This document shows, piece after piece, positions 33,326-44,574 of a stretch of 64,000 nucleotides of DNA. The stretch spans positions 62,671,226-62,735,225 of the forward strand of contig OZ024871.1 of NCBI GenBank assembly GCA_964017185.1, read 5' to 3'. Numbering within the stretch: the first letter of the stretch is position 1; every line of letters starts with the position of its first letter. The translations under genes and the position numbers were made by a program. The notes under the pieces are model-generated. The model saw nothing but the letters and a program-made list of their open reading frames with translations, made no database searches and was not told the origin of the DNA. The DNA is from Rugalucina vietnamica. Taxonomy: Eukaryota > Mollusca > Bivalvia > Lucinida > Lucinidae.

Positions 33326-33987
33326 CTCGCCCTTAGTCTACTGTGATTCAATAACAAACAATGTTCGGTTCTCATAGAAGCGTCCTAGCTCGTCAATGAA
33401 GCATCACAGAAAACAAATGAAAACACTGTGATGAAACAAAAACGAGGACTCAACAGTAACGCCGACACTGAAAAACCGCCGGGAGCAAAAAAAAAACAAC
33501 TATTTCAACCTTGGTGGACCCGACCAGAGACATATGTTTATCCCGTAACCTTAACTTGTTGTCAGGTCCCTCCCATCTGTAAGACAGCTTTAGTTCTGTA
33601 CCGTCATTGAGTCTGAGGGCCCATGCACCCACCGGCGTGCACTTAAAGAGGAAAGTAGTTTTTTACCGTATCTGGATTAAAAACTAAGCATGCAGTATAT
33701 TGCATTAAATTCAACCGATTCTTCGATATCGATTGACTATCTTTTTTTAAATTTAACAGTAAAATGATCAGATTTTGTCTTTTCATTACTCTCATCCAAA
33801 ATTTTCTTAAATTTAAACATTAAGTCGCCATAAACCTCGAGTTTGGCTTCATATGATGGTTTTGATGCCTATTTTAATGTTTTAGGGTTTAACCTGTGAG
33901 CTATATCAGCAAATCGTGAGATAAAAGTATACAAATGAAAACTTTGGATGAAATAAAACGCTATAGTAACAAAGAATGTTACATACA

Positions 33988-34517
33988 GTATCGTAATAAG
34001 GTTTATTTTACCCAAATTAGAACGTTTTAGTTGTTTTTTCGTTGTACCGTTTTAGGTGTCGAATGCGTTGTAATGAAAAATCATTAATAATTTCGCTATC
34101 AAAGGACATTTGAAAATTTTTTTTGGCCAGATCGTCTTATTAGGCCAGTATCTATGTTCGACATCAAAAATCAACCCATTTACCATCGAACTTTGACCAC
34201 AATATAAGGTTTTCTTCTCGGAGAAGTTCAAAACACACGATTTGGCAATCAGCTGTCTAAGGGTGTCGAACATTATATACTTAAATGGGTGATTTCCTGC
34301 AGGATGTACCGATCGAGGCAAATAACACAATAGTTTTGCTGGTCCGTAAGGTGTGTTTGATTAAGATAAACAAAAAAGGAACATCAGAATCAATAAACAA
34401 ATCTTACTCACCGATTCGTGTCCACCAAAATCCGCCATTTTTTTAAGAAACTATACGTTGCGCTTTAGTAACCTATACGTTGCTTTAATTTCCTGTACGT
34501 AATGACGGACCAGGGTG
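33988..34517 (-). repeat. Right arm of inverted repeat IR-A
   Basis: Inverted copy of 30346-30886; carries the minus-strand copy of the MADFGGHES exon and donor at 34412-34438. Confidence 0.85.
34412..34438 (-). CDS. Possible first exon MADFGGHES, inverted copy
   Basis: Same nine codons and the same GTGAGTAAG donor as at 30428, on the opposite strand, facing it across 4 kb. The sequence upstream (AAAGCAACGTATAGGTTAC) is also conserved between the two arms. Confidence 0.35.
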
Positions 34518-34588
34518 GTATTAAACACGTTTAATTTCGATACACAATCTTTCCGTAATTATCTCCATTTGTCTGAACAACATCTAAT

Positions 34589-34745
34589 GAGACGCGACGC
34601 GAGAAAACCGGTCTTTCGGGGTTTCCGACCAGGTCAGACACGAATCGGCCTGTACAGTCATAGAAGCAGGCTAGAAGCTTAAAATTTCGGATTAAAGAAG
34701 AAAATGGATTGTACTAGCGAAAACAAAGGCGCTGATCAGCTGTGC
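34589..34745. mobile_element. MITE family F copy 4 (partial)
   Basis: Left end GACGCGAGAAAACCGG, then GGTTTCCGACCAGGTCAGAC and the core GCGAAAACAAAGGCGCTGAT, ending near the hairpin centre. Confidence 0.7.
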
Positions 34746-35040
34746 AGTTATTGATTTCCAAATCCGCTAAATTTTGAGCAAACTATACTAGAGGACTTTG
34801 AAAACGCCTCACTGTACATCAGTTATCATTTACTTAAAAACTTCCTTAAAGTTAAGCGGATGTACAAAATAATTATAGTATCGGGTACGTCAACTCGATA
34901 AGCAATATCTTTCCATAAAGATCCATAAAATTTTGCTACAGCTGTTTTCACAGACGTCATCGAGACGTAAGAAACCCGTAATACGGCTACAAAAAGGGAT
35001 TTTAGACAAATCGTCTCCGGTGACAGCTAACAACCTTAAG

Positions 35041-35053
35041 CACAAAAAAAAAA

Positions 35054-35084
<31 letters not shown>
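35041..35084. repeat. (AAAT)n microsatellite
   Basis: AATA tetranucleotides after a short A run. Confidence 0.95.
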
Positions 35085-35104
35085 CAAGCAAATTCAGAGA
35101 ATTT

Positions 35105-36597
35105 ATGTCCCCCACCTTAATTGTTTAGTTACACAAATATATCTGACAATAATGTACATCCAAATCACATGCATTTACTTCATGTCACAGTGTCAAACAT
35201 TAATCTGAGGATTATATTCAAACCACATGCAAATCTTCAAATCATGGTCAGGACATCTGTACAGTTTAAAAAGAATCAGAATAAAACTGAGGGAGGAGTT
35301 TGCACACAAGGTACACAATATCCATTCACTTTCATTGTATAAATGCCTGAAAAACGACTAAGTTCAAATTGCGAAAAATTAGGGGATAACTGTATTCAAA
35401 TTTTTCATTTGGGGCGGTATATCGTCGGATATACGGTCGGAAATTTTGTTTTACGGCGACGCGTTAGCGGAGCCGTAAAACATGATTTCCGACCGTATAT
35501 GCGACGATATACCACACCAAATGAAAAATTTGAATATTGTTATCCCCATTCTAATGTACTTTTTAACTATAAACATCGAAAAATGCTTTGTTTTTCACGA
35601 AATGTGAGCGTGACGAGCGACGTATAACCACGACGTTAACCAATCAGAAGCGACGTTGCTCATGACGTTAGGTTTCCGACGGTACATCGCAGAATATACT
35701 GTCGCAAATTTTTGACGTTATCCAATAAGACGTCGCGTAACATTCTCGAGTGCATTAGAAGTGTCAAAAATTAACCTGAGGATTATATCCAAAGCACATG
35801 CATATCTTAAAAGCATCATCAAGACATCTGTAAAGTTTCAAAAGAATCTGAATTAAAAACTGAAGGAGGAGTTGCGCACACAAGGCACCCACTGTCCATT
35901 CACTTTCATTGTCAAAATACCGAAAAACGACTAAGTTCAATTTGCCAAAAAAAGTGTCAAAAATTAATCTGAGGATTATATCCAAACCACATGCACATCT
36001 TCAAAGTATGATGAAGACATCTGTAAAGTTTCAAAATAATCGGAATAAAACTGTAGGAGGAGTGGCGCACACAAGGTACCCTTTGTCTATTCACTTTCAT
36101 TATCAAAATGCCCGAAAAATGACTAAGTTCAAATTGCAAAAAAAGTGTCAAAAATTAATCTGAGGATTATATCCAAACCACATGCACATCTTCAAAGCAT
36201 GATAAAGACATCTGTAAAGTTTCAAAAGAATTGGAATAAAACTGTAGGAGGAGTTGCGCACACAAGGTACCCACTGTCTATTCACTTTTATTATCAAAAT
36301 GCCCGAAAAATGATGACTAAGTCCAAATTGCGAAAAAAGTGTCAAAAATTAATCTGAGGATTATATCCAAACCACATGCACATCTTCAAAGCATGATGAA
36401 GACATCTGTAAAGTTTCAAAAGAATCGGAATAAAACTGTAGGAGGAGTTGCGCACACAAGGTACATACTCCTATAGGGGGACGGAAGGACGCAAGGACGG
36501 GCGGAAGGACGGACGGACTGACGGACGGAAGAACGGACGGAAGGACGGAAAGCCAAAAACTATGTCCCTCCGCTTTTCTTCGAAAAGGCGGGGGACA
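35105..36597 (+). mobile_element. Family C element (192 bp units, GGAC microsatellite, stem-loop), split by hairpin P6
   Basis: Left end TGTCCCCCACC; right end stem-loop at 36563-36597 with a TTC centre (TGTCCCTCCGC and GCGGGGGACA). Units anchored by GTGTCAAAAATTAATCTGAG start at 35191, 35761, 35954, 36145 and 36339 (191-194 bp apart once the insertion is removed). A GGAC-rich microsatellite (about 36478-36550) precedes the stem-loop. Confidence 0.8.
35379..35760. mobile_element. Hairpin element P6 inserted in family C
   Basis: Arms of ~80 bp (35379-35458 and 35472-35554; core GACCGTATAT and CAAATTTTTCATTT) around GACGCGTTAGCG. It is followed by an ACGTC-rich region with CCAATCAGAAGCGACG, then a third diverged single arm copy (CGACGGTACATCGCAGAATA) near 35680-35710. 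Removing 35379-35760 restores the ~192 bp period of the host array. Confidence 0.7.
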
Positions 36598-38132
36598 AAA
36601 ATGGGGGACTCCTTTCAATGTCATTTGAGGCGCTAACGTTATTTGATGACGTCAAGCGTAAGTGTTCAAAATAGCTCTAGACATTCGATTGCAGCGTCAA
36701 AAGTAATTGTAATTTTTAAGTAAGTCTGTGCTTATTTATTGTGCACAAAAACTTTTGAATTCGATTCATTTTAATCGAAATAAATTACGTTTTCCTAAAA
36801 AACGTAAAAGTGATGTAACTACCGCGGTTTTAGTGCAAATGAAAGCAAACCAACAGCATTTGCTTGGCTTTTGGTGTTTCTTTCCAGAAATTATGTTGTT
36901 TCTGATGAATATTCGCCGTCCCCAAACTTTGGTTTTGTTGAATTCTGGGTAACGCGTCAATTCATTGTGTATGCCGTTAATAACAGGCGTTGGCGTTTCG
37001 GTTTTGGTATCGATGTTAAAGGAGAACGCAATATTCAACAACATAACCTTTTAAACTAAAGAACTGGTCAAAACAAACATTTTGGCACAAATTTTGTTCA
37101 AATCGGTCAAGGAATAAGTGAGATATTGACTTTTGAAATTTTGGAACGAAATGACTTTTGGCGGCCATTTTGAATATTTAATAAGAAAACTGTAAAATCT
37201 GAAACTTTGAATAAAATTCATATTTCAAAACTTACATGGTGAAATATGGCTAGAAGTGATAGTAAATCAATAGTAGAAAACATTAAAACAAATATTAACA
37301 GAAAAATATTAATAATATTTCATTTATATTGATTATGCATATTTAATTAGAGCTTTATGACGTCATAAAGCCTCATGAATATCCAAGATGGTCGCCGCCA
37401 TAAACAAACATTGATGAATATTCAAACAAACATAACTTACTTATTTTAAATCCGATTTTAATAAAACATGTACCATATTGTTAAGCAAGGCGAGTTTTTT
37501 CATTTAAGATGCATTGTTTTTCAACCTTGCCTTTCCCTATTAAGCAGGCTAGCCGTACTTTTGAGCTCAAAAATATTTTTGCCGATATATCCTGTATTCT
37601 GAGAGTAAGAAGCAATTAAACAAGTGAGGCGTTTTCAAAGTCCTTGAGTATATGATACGATCAGAAATCATTACATTTTCTACTTCTGCAATGATATCAA
37701 ACTTCCAAATGCAAGAAACAGATTTTCATTTAAATGAGTATTTCCGGAGTTATTCGATGACGACCACAGGAATGCAGAAAGTAGTAAATATACAGTGCGC
37801 ATGCGCAGGCATCAAAAAAATGGTATGATTTAAAATTGGCTACAAATATAGGCTTTAACAAAAAGCTTGGTCTACGCTTCGCATATATAACTCCCATTTC
37901 ATCGTGGTTCATTTGACTGAACAGAAATAAAACGCTGCGCGGCCAAAGCATTCATACCTGACAATCGATCGTCACAATACTGTCGGTTCATTTCATTCCG
38001 TTGGGGCTTGGATAGAATGTAATTGGCTACACGGCAGGTGGGGCGTGGTCAAAGCTTTCATACCTGACCATATAGCGTCACATTTTTTTTTATTACCGTC
38101 GGTTCATTTCATTCCGTTGTTGCTTAGATATA
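36598..38132. other. Spacer with possible regulatory sites
   Basis: No recognised gene. A ~110 bp direct duplication (TTCATACCTGAC...CGGTTCATTTCATTCCGTTG) occurs at about 37951-38022 and 38061-38132. TGCGCATGCGCA, the NRF-1 type palindrome, is at about 37797 and again near 38640. Confidence 0.4.
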
Positions 38133-38363
38133 ATGCAATCATGCACCAGTTCCACGAATTTAACAATTTGCCCCATTTTTGGTACCTACTGCACCATTGG
38201 TACAAATGTTACCAACCAAAGGGAGGCTTGCATGGGTGTTTTTGGGTGTTTACACGGTCCTTGGCGAAACGACCCGGAATCCTACTATTACGTTGGTCAA
38301 GCCACTAGAATCAAACGTGCAGTTGCAGTTGTAGAGAGGTGTATGAGTTGTCTTGTAATTTAA
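38133..38363 (+). CDS. Small cysteine-rich open frame, unrecognised
   Basis: A 76-codon frame (starts MQSCTSSTNLTICPIFGTYC) with eight cysteines and a basic IKR near residue 60. No signal peptide at its start, so if real it would need an upstream exon. The overlapping frame in another phase is equally long, so coding status is doubtful. It lies just after a duplicated segment that might be a promoter. Confidence 0.2.
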   Translation: MQSCTSSTNLTICPIFGTYCTIGTNVTNQREACMGVFGCLHGPWRNDPESYYYVGQATRIKRAVAVVERCMSCLVI

Positions 38364-38965
38364 TTATGTAAGTAGGTCAGTCTCAAACTTTTTAGAGTAG
38401 TCTACGCGCTGGCGCGTACACAATATCACCATGTACCGCTCACCTCAGCAGGTAACTCGCACGTTAAAGAAATAAAATGAATATTATATATAAATTAAAC
38501 GTATCCCCCTTTCAATTAAACATTTATGTTTATGATGGTTTTAATTACGAGCTTGTTTGCCGTGGAACTTTATTTCTTTTTCATGAATTTTAGAGAGGGG
38601 GCAGCTGACATTGTTTCTTGATAAGGTGGTTAAAAAGTGTGCGCATGCGCAGAGCAAATCTTTCCCGATCTGCATTATTTAAGACGACGAAAATTTCTCA
38701 TTCAACTTTAATCGAAATGAAAATCAGTTTTTAGCATGTAATACCCTAATATCCCATAAATAGGAATCATACAGCAACAAACCTGAAATTATCATCGTTT
38801 TACCCCATTTTAAACTCGAAAATCCCCGGTGACCTATTGTTGCATCAGGTTATTTTTTTATTTTATTTTTATTTATTTATTCATTTTTTTGTTCAGTGTT
38901 TAATGCATGTATAACCAGAGGACCAATGGTCCTGTAAACGCTCACCTGAGACCTAGTTAAGCTAG

Positions 38966-39669
38966 TATCTCACTGGCATGCGAATTTCTCGCGACTGTTT
39001 TGCGAATTTTGTCGCGGACTTTCGCACGACATTCGTGCGAGTGTCGCGCGAGTGTCGTGAGAATTTTCTTGTGTCGCGAACTGGTCGCGAAGTTTTTCAA
39101 CATGTTGAAAAATTTTATGCGAATTCTTTCTCCAAAATATTTCGCAAGACTGTCGCACGACTGTCGTGCGACGGTCGCGCGACGTTCATGCGAGTGTCGC
39201 GAACTTGTCGCCGCGAAATTTTGGCGAATTTACAATGCGAAATTTTGGCGACACTCGTACGAATGTCGCGCGAGTGTCGCACGACCGTCGCGCGACAGTC
39301 TTGCGAAAACCTCGCGACTATCTGGCGAGAAAATAAAACTAAGCGACATTCGTACGATTGTCGCGCGACACTCGCACGAATGTCGCGCGACTGTCGTACG
39401 AATTTAAATGAAAATAAGTTACATTCGCGGGAAAGTCGTGAGACACTCTCACGAATGTCGCGCGACTGACGTGCGACAGTCGCGCGACTATCGCGCGACA
39501 ATCGCGCGATATATTTTCAAAATTACACCGAAATTCGCGAATTTGTCGCATAAATGTCTATTCAATGAGACTGCAACGTGAAAGTTGTGTTTATATCGTT
39601 TATCTTTGTCGCTAAATAGTCGCGAACTATTCGCAAACTAGTCTCCAGTTGTCGCATTCCAGTGAGATA
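38966..39669. mobile_element. 704 bp MITE made of GTCGCGCGAC iterons
   Basis: Terminal repeats TATCTCACTGGCATGCGA (38966-38983) and its near complement (39652-39669). The interior is almost entirely degenerate ~10 bp copies of TGTCGCGCGA/CGTGCGAC in both orientations, giving CpG density far above its surroundings. Overlapping open frames on both strands are a by-product of the repeats. Confidence 0.8.
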
Positions 39670-40114
39670 GGGGCTTTATCACTTTTTCGATGTAAAAGCC
39701 TATGTTTCCAAAATTAACATTGCAGTAAAATAGATCAAGGTCATCCTAGGTTCATCATATGTACAAGCTATGATTGGCTGAAGTCTTAAATGCTACATAC
39801 TGAGATTCGTGAAAATTGGCCAGCCGGTTCTGGAGAAGAAAATTTTTGAGTGGTTTTTACCAGGTATGGGCATGGCAGCCATCTTGGTGACCCGGGTTTC
39901 ACGATCAAACTTTTTGATTCCCCCTACCCATGGATGCTCCACATAAAATTTCACTTTGATTGGCCAAGGGGTTTCAGAGATGAAAATGTTTGAAAAGTGT
40001 GTATGGACATGGTTAAGAGATGACCTTGATCTAAATTAATCACAAACCTTCATCTACTCCATTAGTTGTTTGCATCTACCACTTTTCAGGTCTCAGGCTG
40101 CAACAGTTTACAAA

Positions 40115-42081
40115 CCAGAGGACCAATGGTCCTGTAAACGCTCACCTGAGACCTGAGATATATACCAATAAACTTGTTTGACTAGAATGGTAATATACAT
40201 GTATATAACCCCAGGGCAGGGTCAGAGCAATGTCTGGAGTCAATTTCTTTTTTAAATCATAAAGATTCATGATCAGTCCATTTGCCAATTTATTGCAAGT
40301 TTTGCCCTTCAAATGACATTGTAACAATTTTCCCCATTTAAATGCATGGGCAACCTAAGTTGACCTTGCCGTAAAAAAGGTCAAGGTCATCTCAGGGTCA
40401 TGATTTAAACAAACTTTGTAGAGCTCCATTGCTTGATGCTTCATGCCAAGTTTCAAAATCATAGGCCTTCTGGTTCTGGAGAAGAAGATTTTTAAAGGTT
40501 TTTGCTATTTATAGCCATGGCGGCCATCTTGGTCACGTGACCTTGACCAACTTGACAAACTTTCATTTACTCTTCCTAAGAATTCTCCTCATAAAGTTTG
40601 GCTTTGATTGGCCAAGCGGTTTCAGAGAAGAAGATGTTTGAACATTATGGTCATACACATGTATAAAGCCCCTGGGCAGGGGCAGACAACCCTCTGGGCC
40701 AAAAACATTTTCATAAACATGAATATTCTGTCCATTTTCTCATTCCTAGCAAGTATTTGCCATTAATTGACATTTTCTTATTTTTTTCCCATTCAGTTGC
40801 ACGGGCGGCCTAAGTTGACTTTGCTGTAAAAAAGGTCAAGGTCATCCCAGGGTCATGATTTATATAAACTTTGTAGAGCTCCATTGCCTGATGCTTCATG
40901 CCAAGTTTCAAAATCATAGGCCTTCTGGTTCTGGAGAAGAAGATTTTTAAAGGTTTTTGCTATTTATAGCCATGGCGGCCATCATGTGACCTTGACCATT
41001 TATATAGACTTTCATTCACTCTTCCTAAGAATGCTCCACATAAAGTTTCGCTTTGATTGGCCAAGCGGTTTCAGAGAAAAAGATGTTTGAATAATTTGGT
41101 CATACACATGTATATTGCCCCAGGGTGGGGGCAGACAGACCCCTGGGGTCCAAATTTTTTCAGAATCATCAATCATAAGTCCATTTGCCCATTTCCTGCA
41201 AGTTTTTCCCTACAAATGACATTTTAACACTTTTCCCCATTCAAATGCATGAGCGACCTATGTTGACCTTGCCGTAAAATAGGTCAAGGTCATCCCAGGG
41301 TCATGATTTATATAAACTTTGTAGAGCTCCAGTCACTGATGCTTCACACCAAGTTTCAAAATCATTGGCCTTCTGGTTCTGGAGAAGAAGATTTTTAAAA
41401 ATTTTTTCTATTTATAGCCATGGCGGCCATCTTGATCATGTGACCTTGACCATTTATACAAAGTTTCTTTCCCCCTTCCCAAGGATGCTCCACATGAAGT
41501 TTGGCTTTGATTGGCCTAGCGGTTTCACGGGAGAAGATGTTTGAATATTATGGTCATATACATGTATATAGCCCCAGGGCAGGGGCAGACAGCCCCCCAG
41601 GGGCTAAAATTTTCCATTAACATTAATCTTCTGTCCATTTGCCTATTCCCAGTAAGTTTTAGCCATTAAATAGCATTTTACCATTTTTTCCCATTCAAAT
41701 GCATTGGCGACCTAAGTTGACCTTGCCATAAAATAGGTCAAGGTCATCCTAGGGTCATGATTTATATAAACTATGATGGGCCCGCGTCCCCGATGCTACA
41801 TACCAAGTTTCGTGGAAATCGGCTCACTGGTTCTGGAGAAGAAGATTTTTAAAGGTTTTTGCTATTTATAGCCATGGCGGCCATCTTGGTCATGTGACCT
41901 GGACCATTTATATAAACTTTCGTTCCCCCTTCCTAAGGATGCTCCACATGAAGTTTGGCTTTGATTGGCCAAGTGGTTTTAGAGGAGAAGCTCTTTGAAA
42001 ATGGTGGACGACGGACGACGGACGGACGCCGGAGCATGGGTATACTATAAGCTCACCTGTGAGCCTTCGGCTCAGGTGAGC
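40115..42081 (-). mobile_element. Family A element A3b, nested in A3a
   Basis: Complete copy: ends CCAGAGGACCAATGGTCC (left) and GCTCACCTGTGAGCC stem-loop (about 42052-42081), with a GGAC microsatellite at 42003-42031. Four units at ~455 bp spacing (GATTGGCCAAGCGGTTTCAG near 40606, 41054, 41512, 41966). It splits the A3a phrase ...CTGCAACAGTTT / AAAAATCCATAG. Confidence 0.8.
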
Positions 42082-42449
42082 TAAAAATCCATAGATTTTA
42101 CTTTTTCCCATGTAAAAGCCTATGTTTCCAAAATTGACCTTGCTGTAAAATAGGTCAAGGTCATCCCAGGGTCATCATTTTATCAAACTGTGATGGGCTG
42201 GAGTCACCGATGCTACATACCAAGTTTTGTTGAAATCGGCCCACCGGTTCTGGACAAGAAAATTTTTGAGTGGTTTTTACCATATAAGTGCGTGGCGGCC
42301 ATCTTGGTCATGTGACCTGGATTTTGCGATCAAACTTGAAATGCCGCTACCCAAGGAGGCTCCACATAAAATTTCAACTTGATCGGCCAAGCGGTTTCAA
42401 AGGAGAAGATCTTTGAAATTGTTGACGATGACGGACGGACGACGGACTC

Positions 42450-43320
42450 AAGGGCACCTAACTCCGCAGTCCATGGTCAAATCTCGTGGAATTCTAAACT
42501 CAACCGAGATCTCATGGCTGTCCTTGTTACATGGAAGAATGAAGAAGATCTGATCAAAAATAACAAAGTTAATGCGTGGACACCATTTTCCCATTATAAG
42601 TCTATGGGGATTTTTTTCAAACGCTCAAGGGCAGATAACTCCACGGCCCCTGGTCGGATCTGGCAGAATTTTGAACTCGTTCGAGCTCTTATGTATGTTG
42701 TTGTTCCTTGTGAGTATGGAAAAGGTCTAATTGAAAATAGCGGAGATAATGCGTGGACAACATTTTCTCCATACGAAGTCTATGGGGATTTTTTCAAACG
42801 CTCAAGGGCAGATAACTCCGCGGCCCGTGGTCGGTTCTGGCTGAATTTCGAACTCGTCCGAGCTCTTTTGTATGTTGTTGTTCCTTGCAAGTATTGAAAA
42901 GATCCAATTGAAAATAGCGAAGATAATGCGTGGACAACATTTTCTCCATACAAAGTCTATGGGGATTTTTTCAAACGCTCAAGGGCAGATAACTCCGCAG
43001 CCCGTGGTCGGATCTGGCTGAATTTCGAACTCAACCGAGATCTTATGTATGTTGTTTGTCCTTGCAAGTATGGAAAAAATCCAAATGAAAATAGGGGAGA
43101 TAATGCGTGGACACCATTTTCCCATTATAAGTCTATGGGAATTTTTTAAACGCTCAAGGGCAGATAACTCCGCGGCCCGAGATCGGATCTGGCTGAATTT
43201 CGAACTCATCCAAGTTCTTATGTAAGTTGTTGTTCCTTTCAAGTATGGAAACGATGCAATTGAAAATAGCGGAGATAATGCGTGTACAACATTTTCTCCA
43301 TACAAAGTCTATGGGAGTTG
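42450..43320 (+). repeat. Five 177 bp tandem units (type G)
   Basis: Anchor AAGGGCAGATAACTCC at 42450, 42627, 42804, 42981 and 43156. Because 177 is a multiple of three, a 172-codon frame (42379-42897) reads through as 59-residue repeats (FKRSRADNSAARGRFWLNFE); probably not a gene. Confidence 0.85.
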
Positions 43321-43571
43321 TCTGTTGCCATAGCAACCAGAGTTCGAATTCGATCTGCTTTAAAACCTAATGCAGGCAATGCCCCACCACAATGATGCTG
43401 CATATAAAGTTTGATTATGATCGGCCAACTGGTCTCAGAGATATTCATCTTTGAAATTGTGGACGACGGACGACGGACGGACGCCGGATCATGGTCATCC
43501 TATAAGCTCACCTTGTGAGCCTCGGACGACGGACGGACGCCGGATCATGGTCATCCTATAAGCTGAGCTAA

Positions 43572-43789
43572 TAATCAATTTGCAGACAAGATACAGTAGA
43601 AATTGTATATCGAGGGAGCAGCTATTTAAAAAAAAAGGTGGCGATTCAACTATCTAAAGCAAACCAAATCCGATATAAAAGTACAAATGTATGCAAGTTT
43701 ACTGTATAAATATTACTCAACATACATGTATATTAGCAATACTTAAACCGAAATCAACATGATAAACATAATGAAACTCAATAACGAAC
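43572..43789. other. Short AT-rich spacer
   Basis: Nothing recognised. Confidence 0.3.
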
Positions 43790-44285
43790 AGTCGCCTTGG
43801 AACGGTCAATATTAGACTAAAGGGTGGGGTAAAATGGTTATCTCACCGACTGACAGTTTAATGCTCCGTCAATTTTATCACAATCCAATCTCTGGTTCCA
43901 TCGACGATTATATCCCCCAGGAACACCCTAATGAAAGCGGGAATCTAACAGCCCGACAGTCAATCTAGTGTCCCTGGGGGCCATCCGGGGCTCCCCCACT
44001 CCACTGCTTGCTCACCCCCACGGGTGAGATAGCGCAGGCCGCTTGGAGCGGGGTCACCCCTTCTGACCTGGCTCGGGAACTCAACCATTATCCGAACACA
44101 AATAGTCCAAGTGGGCAGTAACGTAACAGCCCCGAAGCGGAGAGGGCCCGCAGACCCCCTAGGCCCGACCCCCTAAAAGAGACCGGGCCACGTAGCCTAG
44201 CTGCTATTGACATCGTCAGTCATGGTTTCGAAGTAGCGGCAGTGAGCACAAAACGCCCGATCTAACACCGGACGCTTTTCAGTCT
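43790..44285. other. GC-rich segment of unknown origin
   Basis: Roughly 500 bp clearly richer in GC than its neighbours (GGGGGCCATCCGGGGCTCCC, CACCCCCACGGGTGAG), opening with the dispersed CGCCTTGGAACGGTC block. No long open frame. It may be a 5' UTR of an unrecognised retroelement or part of the dispersed repeat seen at 31.5 and 33.2 kb. Confidence 0.4.
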
Positions 44286-44574
44286 TGTACTGAAGTTAAA
44301 TCAATTTCGGTCCACTTTTATAGTTCACTCTTTATTTGTTGTGGCCTTGTTGCGAAGGTTTTAAGCCCAGCTTATCAATATTATTCGAATGGATTTATCA
44401 AACTGTTAAGAAACCATTCAGCAGTGTCAACGCTTAAAATAGTACATATCTATGCAGGTAAAATTACAATAAAGCATAAAATTTTGCTTTGTCAGGTTTT
44501 TCTTATGTCAGCAAGTTTACCGATGGTATTAACACAAGTTTAAGCTTTTTGAAAAAGCTTGCATATGTTAAACC

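Larger units (their letters stand above)
38915..43568 (-). mobile_element. Compound family A element A3a with nested insertions
   Basis: Bounded by TAA (38912-38914 and 43569-43571). Read on the minus strand it starts with GCTCAGCTTATAGGATGACC at the right and ends with CCTCTGG at the left. It is interrupted by an iteron MITE (38966-39669), by a second complete family A copy (40115-42081), and carries five 177 bp units of a different kind (42450-43320) next to its GGAC end. A ~50 bp piece of the stem/microsatellite end is duplicated (43450-43568). Confidence 0.75.

Noticed and set aside
38978-39551. Overlapping long frames on both strands (e.g. 163 codons)
   Set aside because: Produced by the low-complexity GTCGCGCGAC iterons, which rarely contain stop codons in any frame.
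42379-42897. 172-codon open frame with 59-residue repeats
   Set aside because: It arises because the 177 bp G unit is a multiple of three and happens to lack stops; the frame starts inside a family A unit and the units look non-coding in other copies.
44340-44465. Reverse-transcriptase-like phrase (NGFIKLLRNHSAVSTLK)
   Set aside because: Only one weak block reminiscent of the GF-x-N-x-STV motif, without neighbours, so a LINE fragment cannot be supported.
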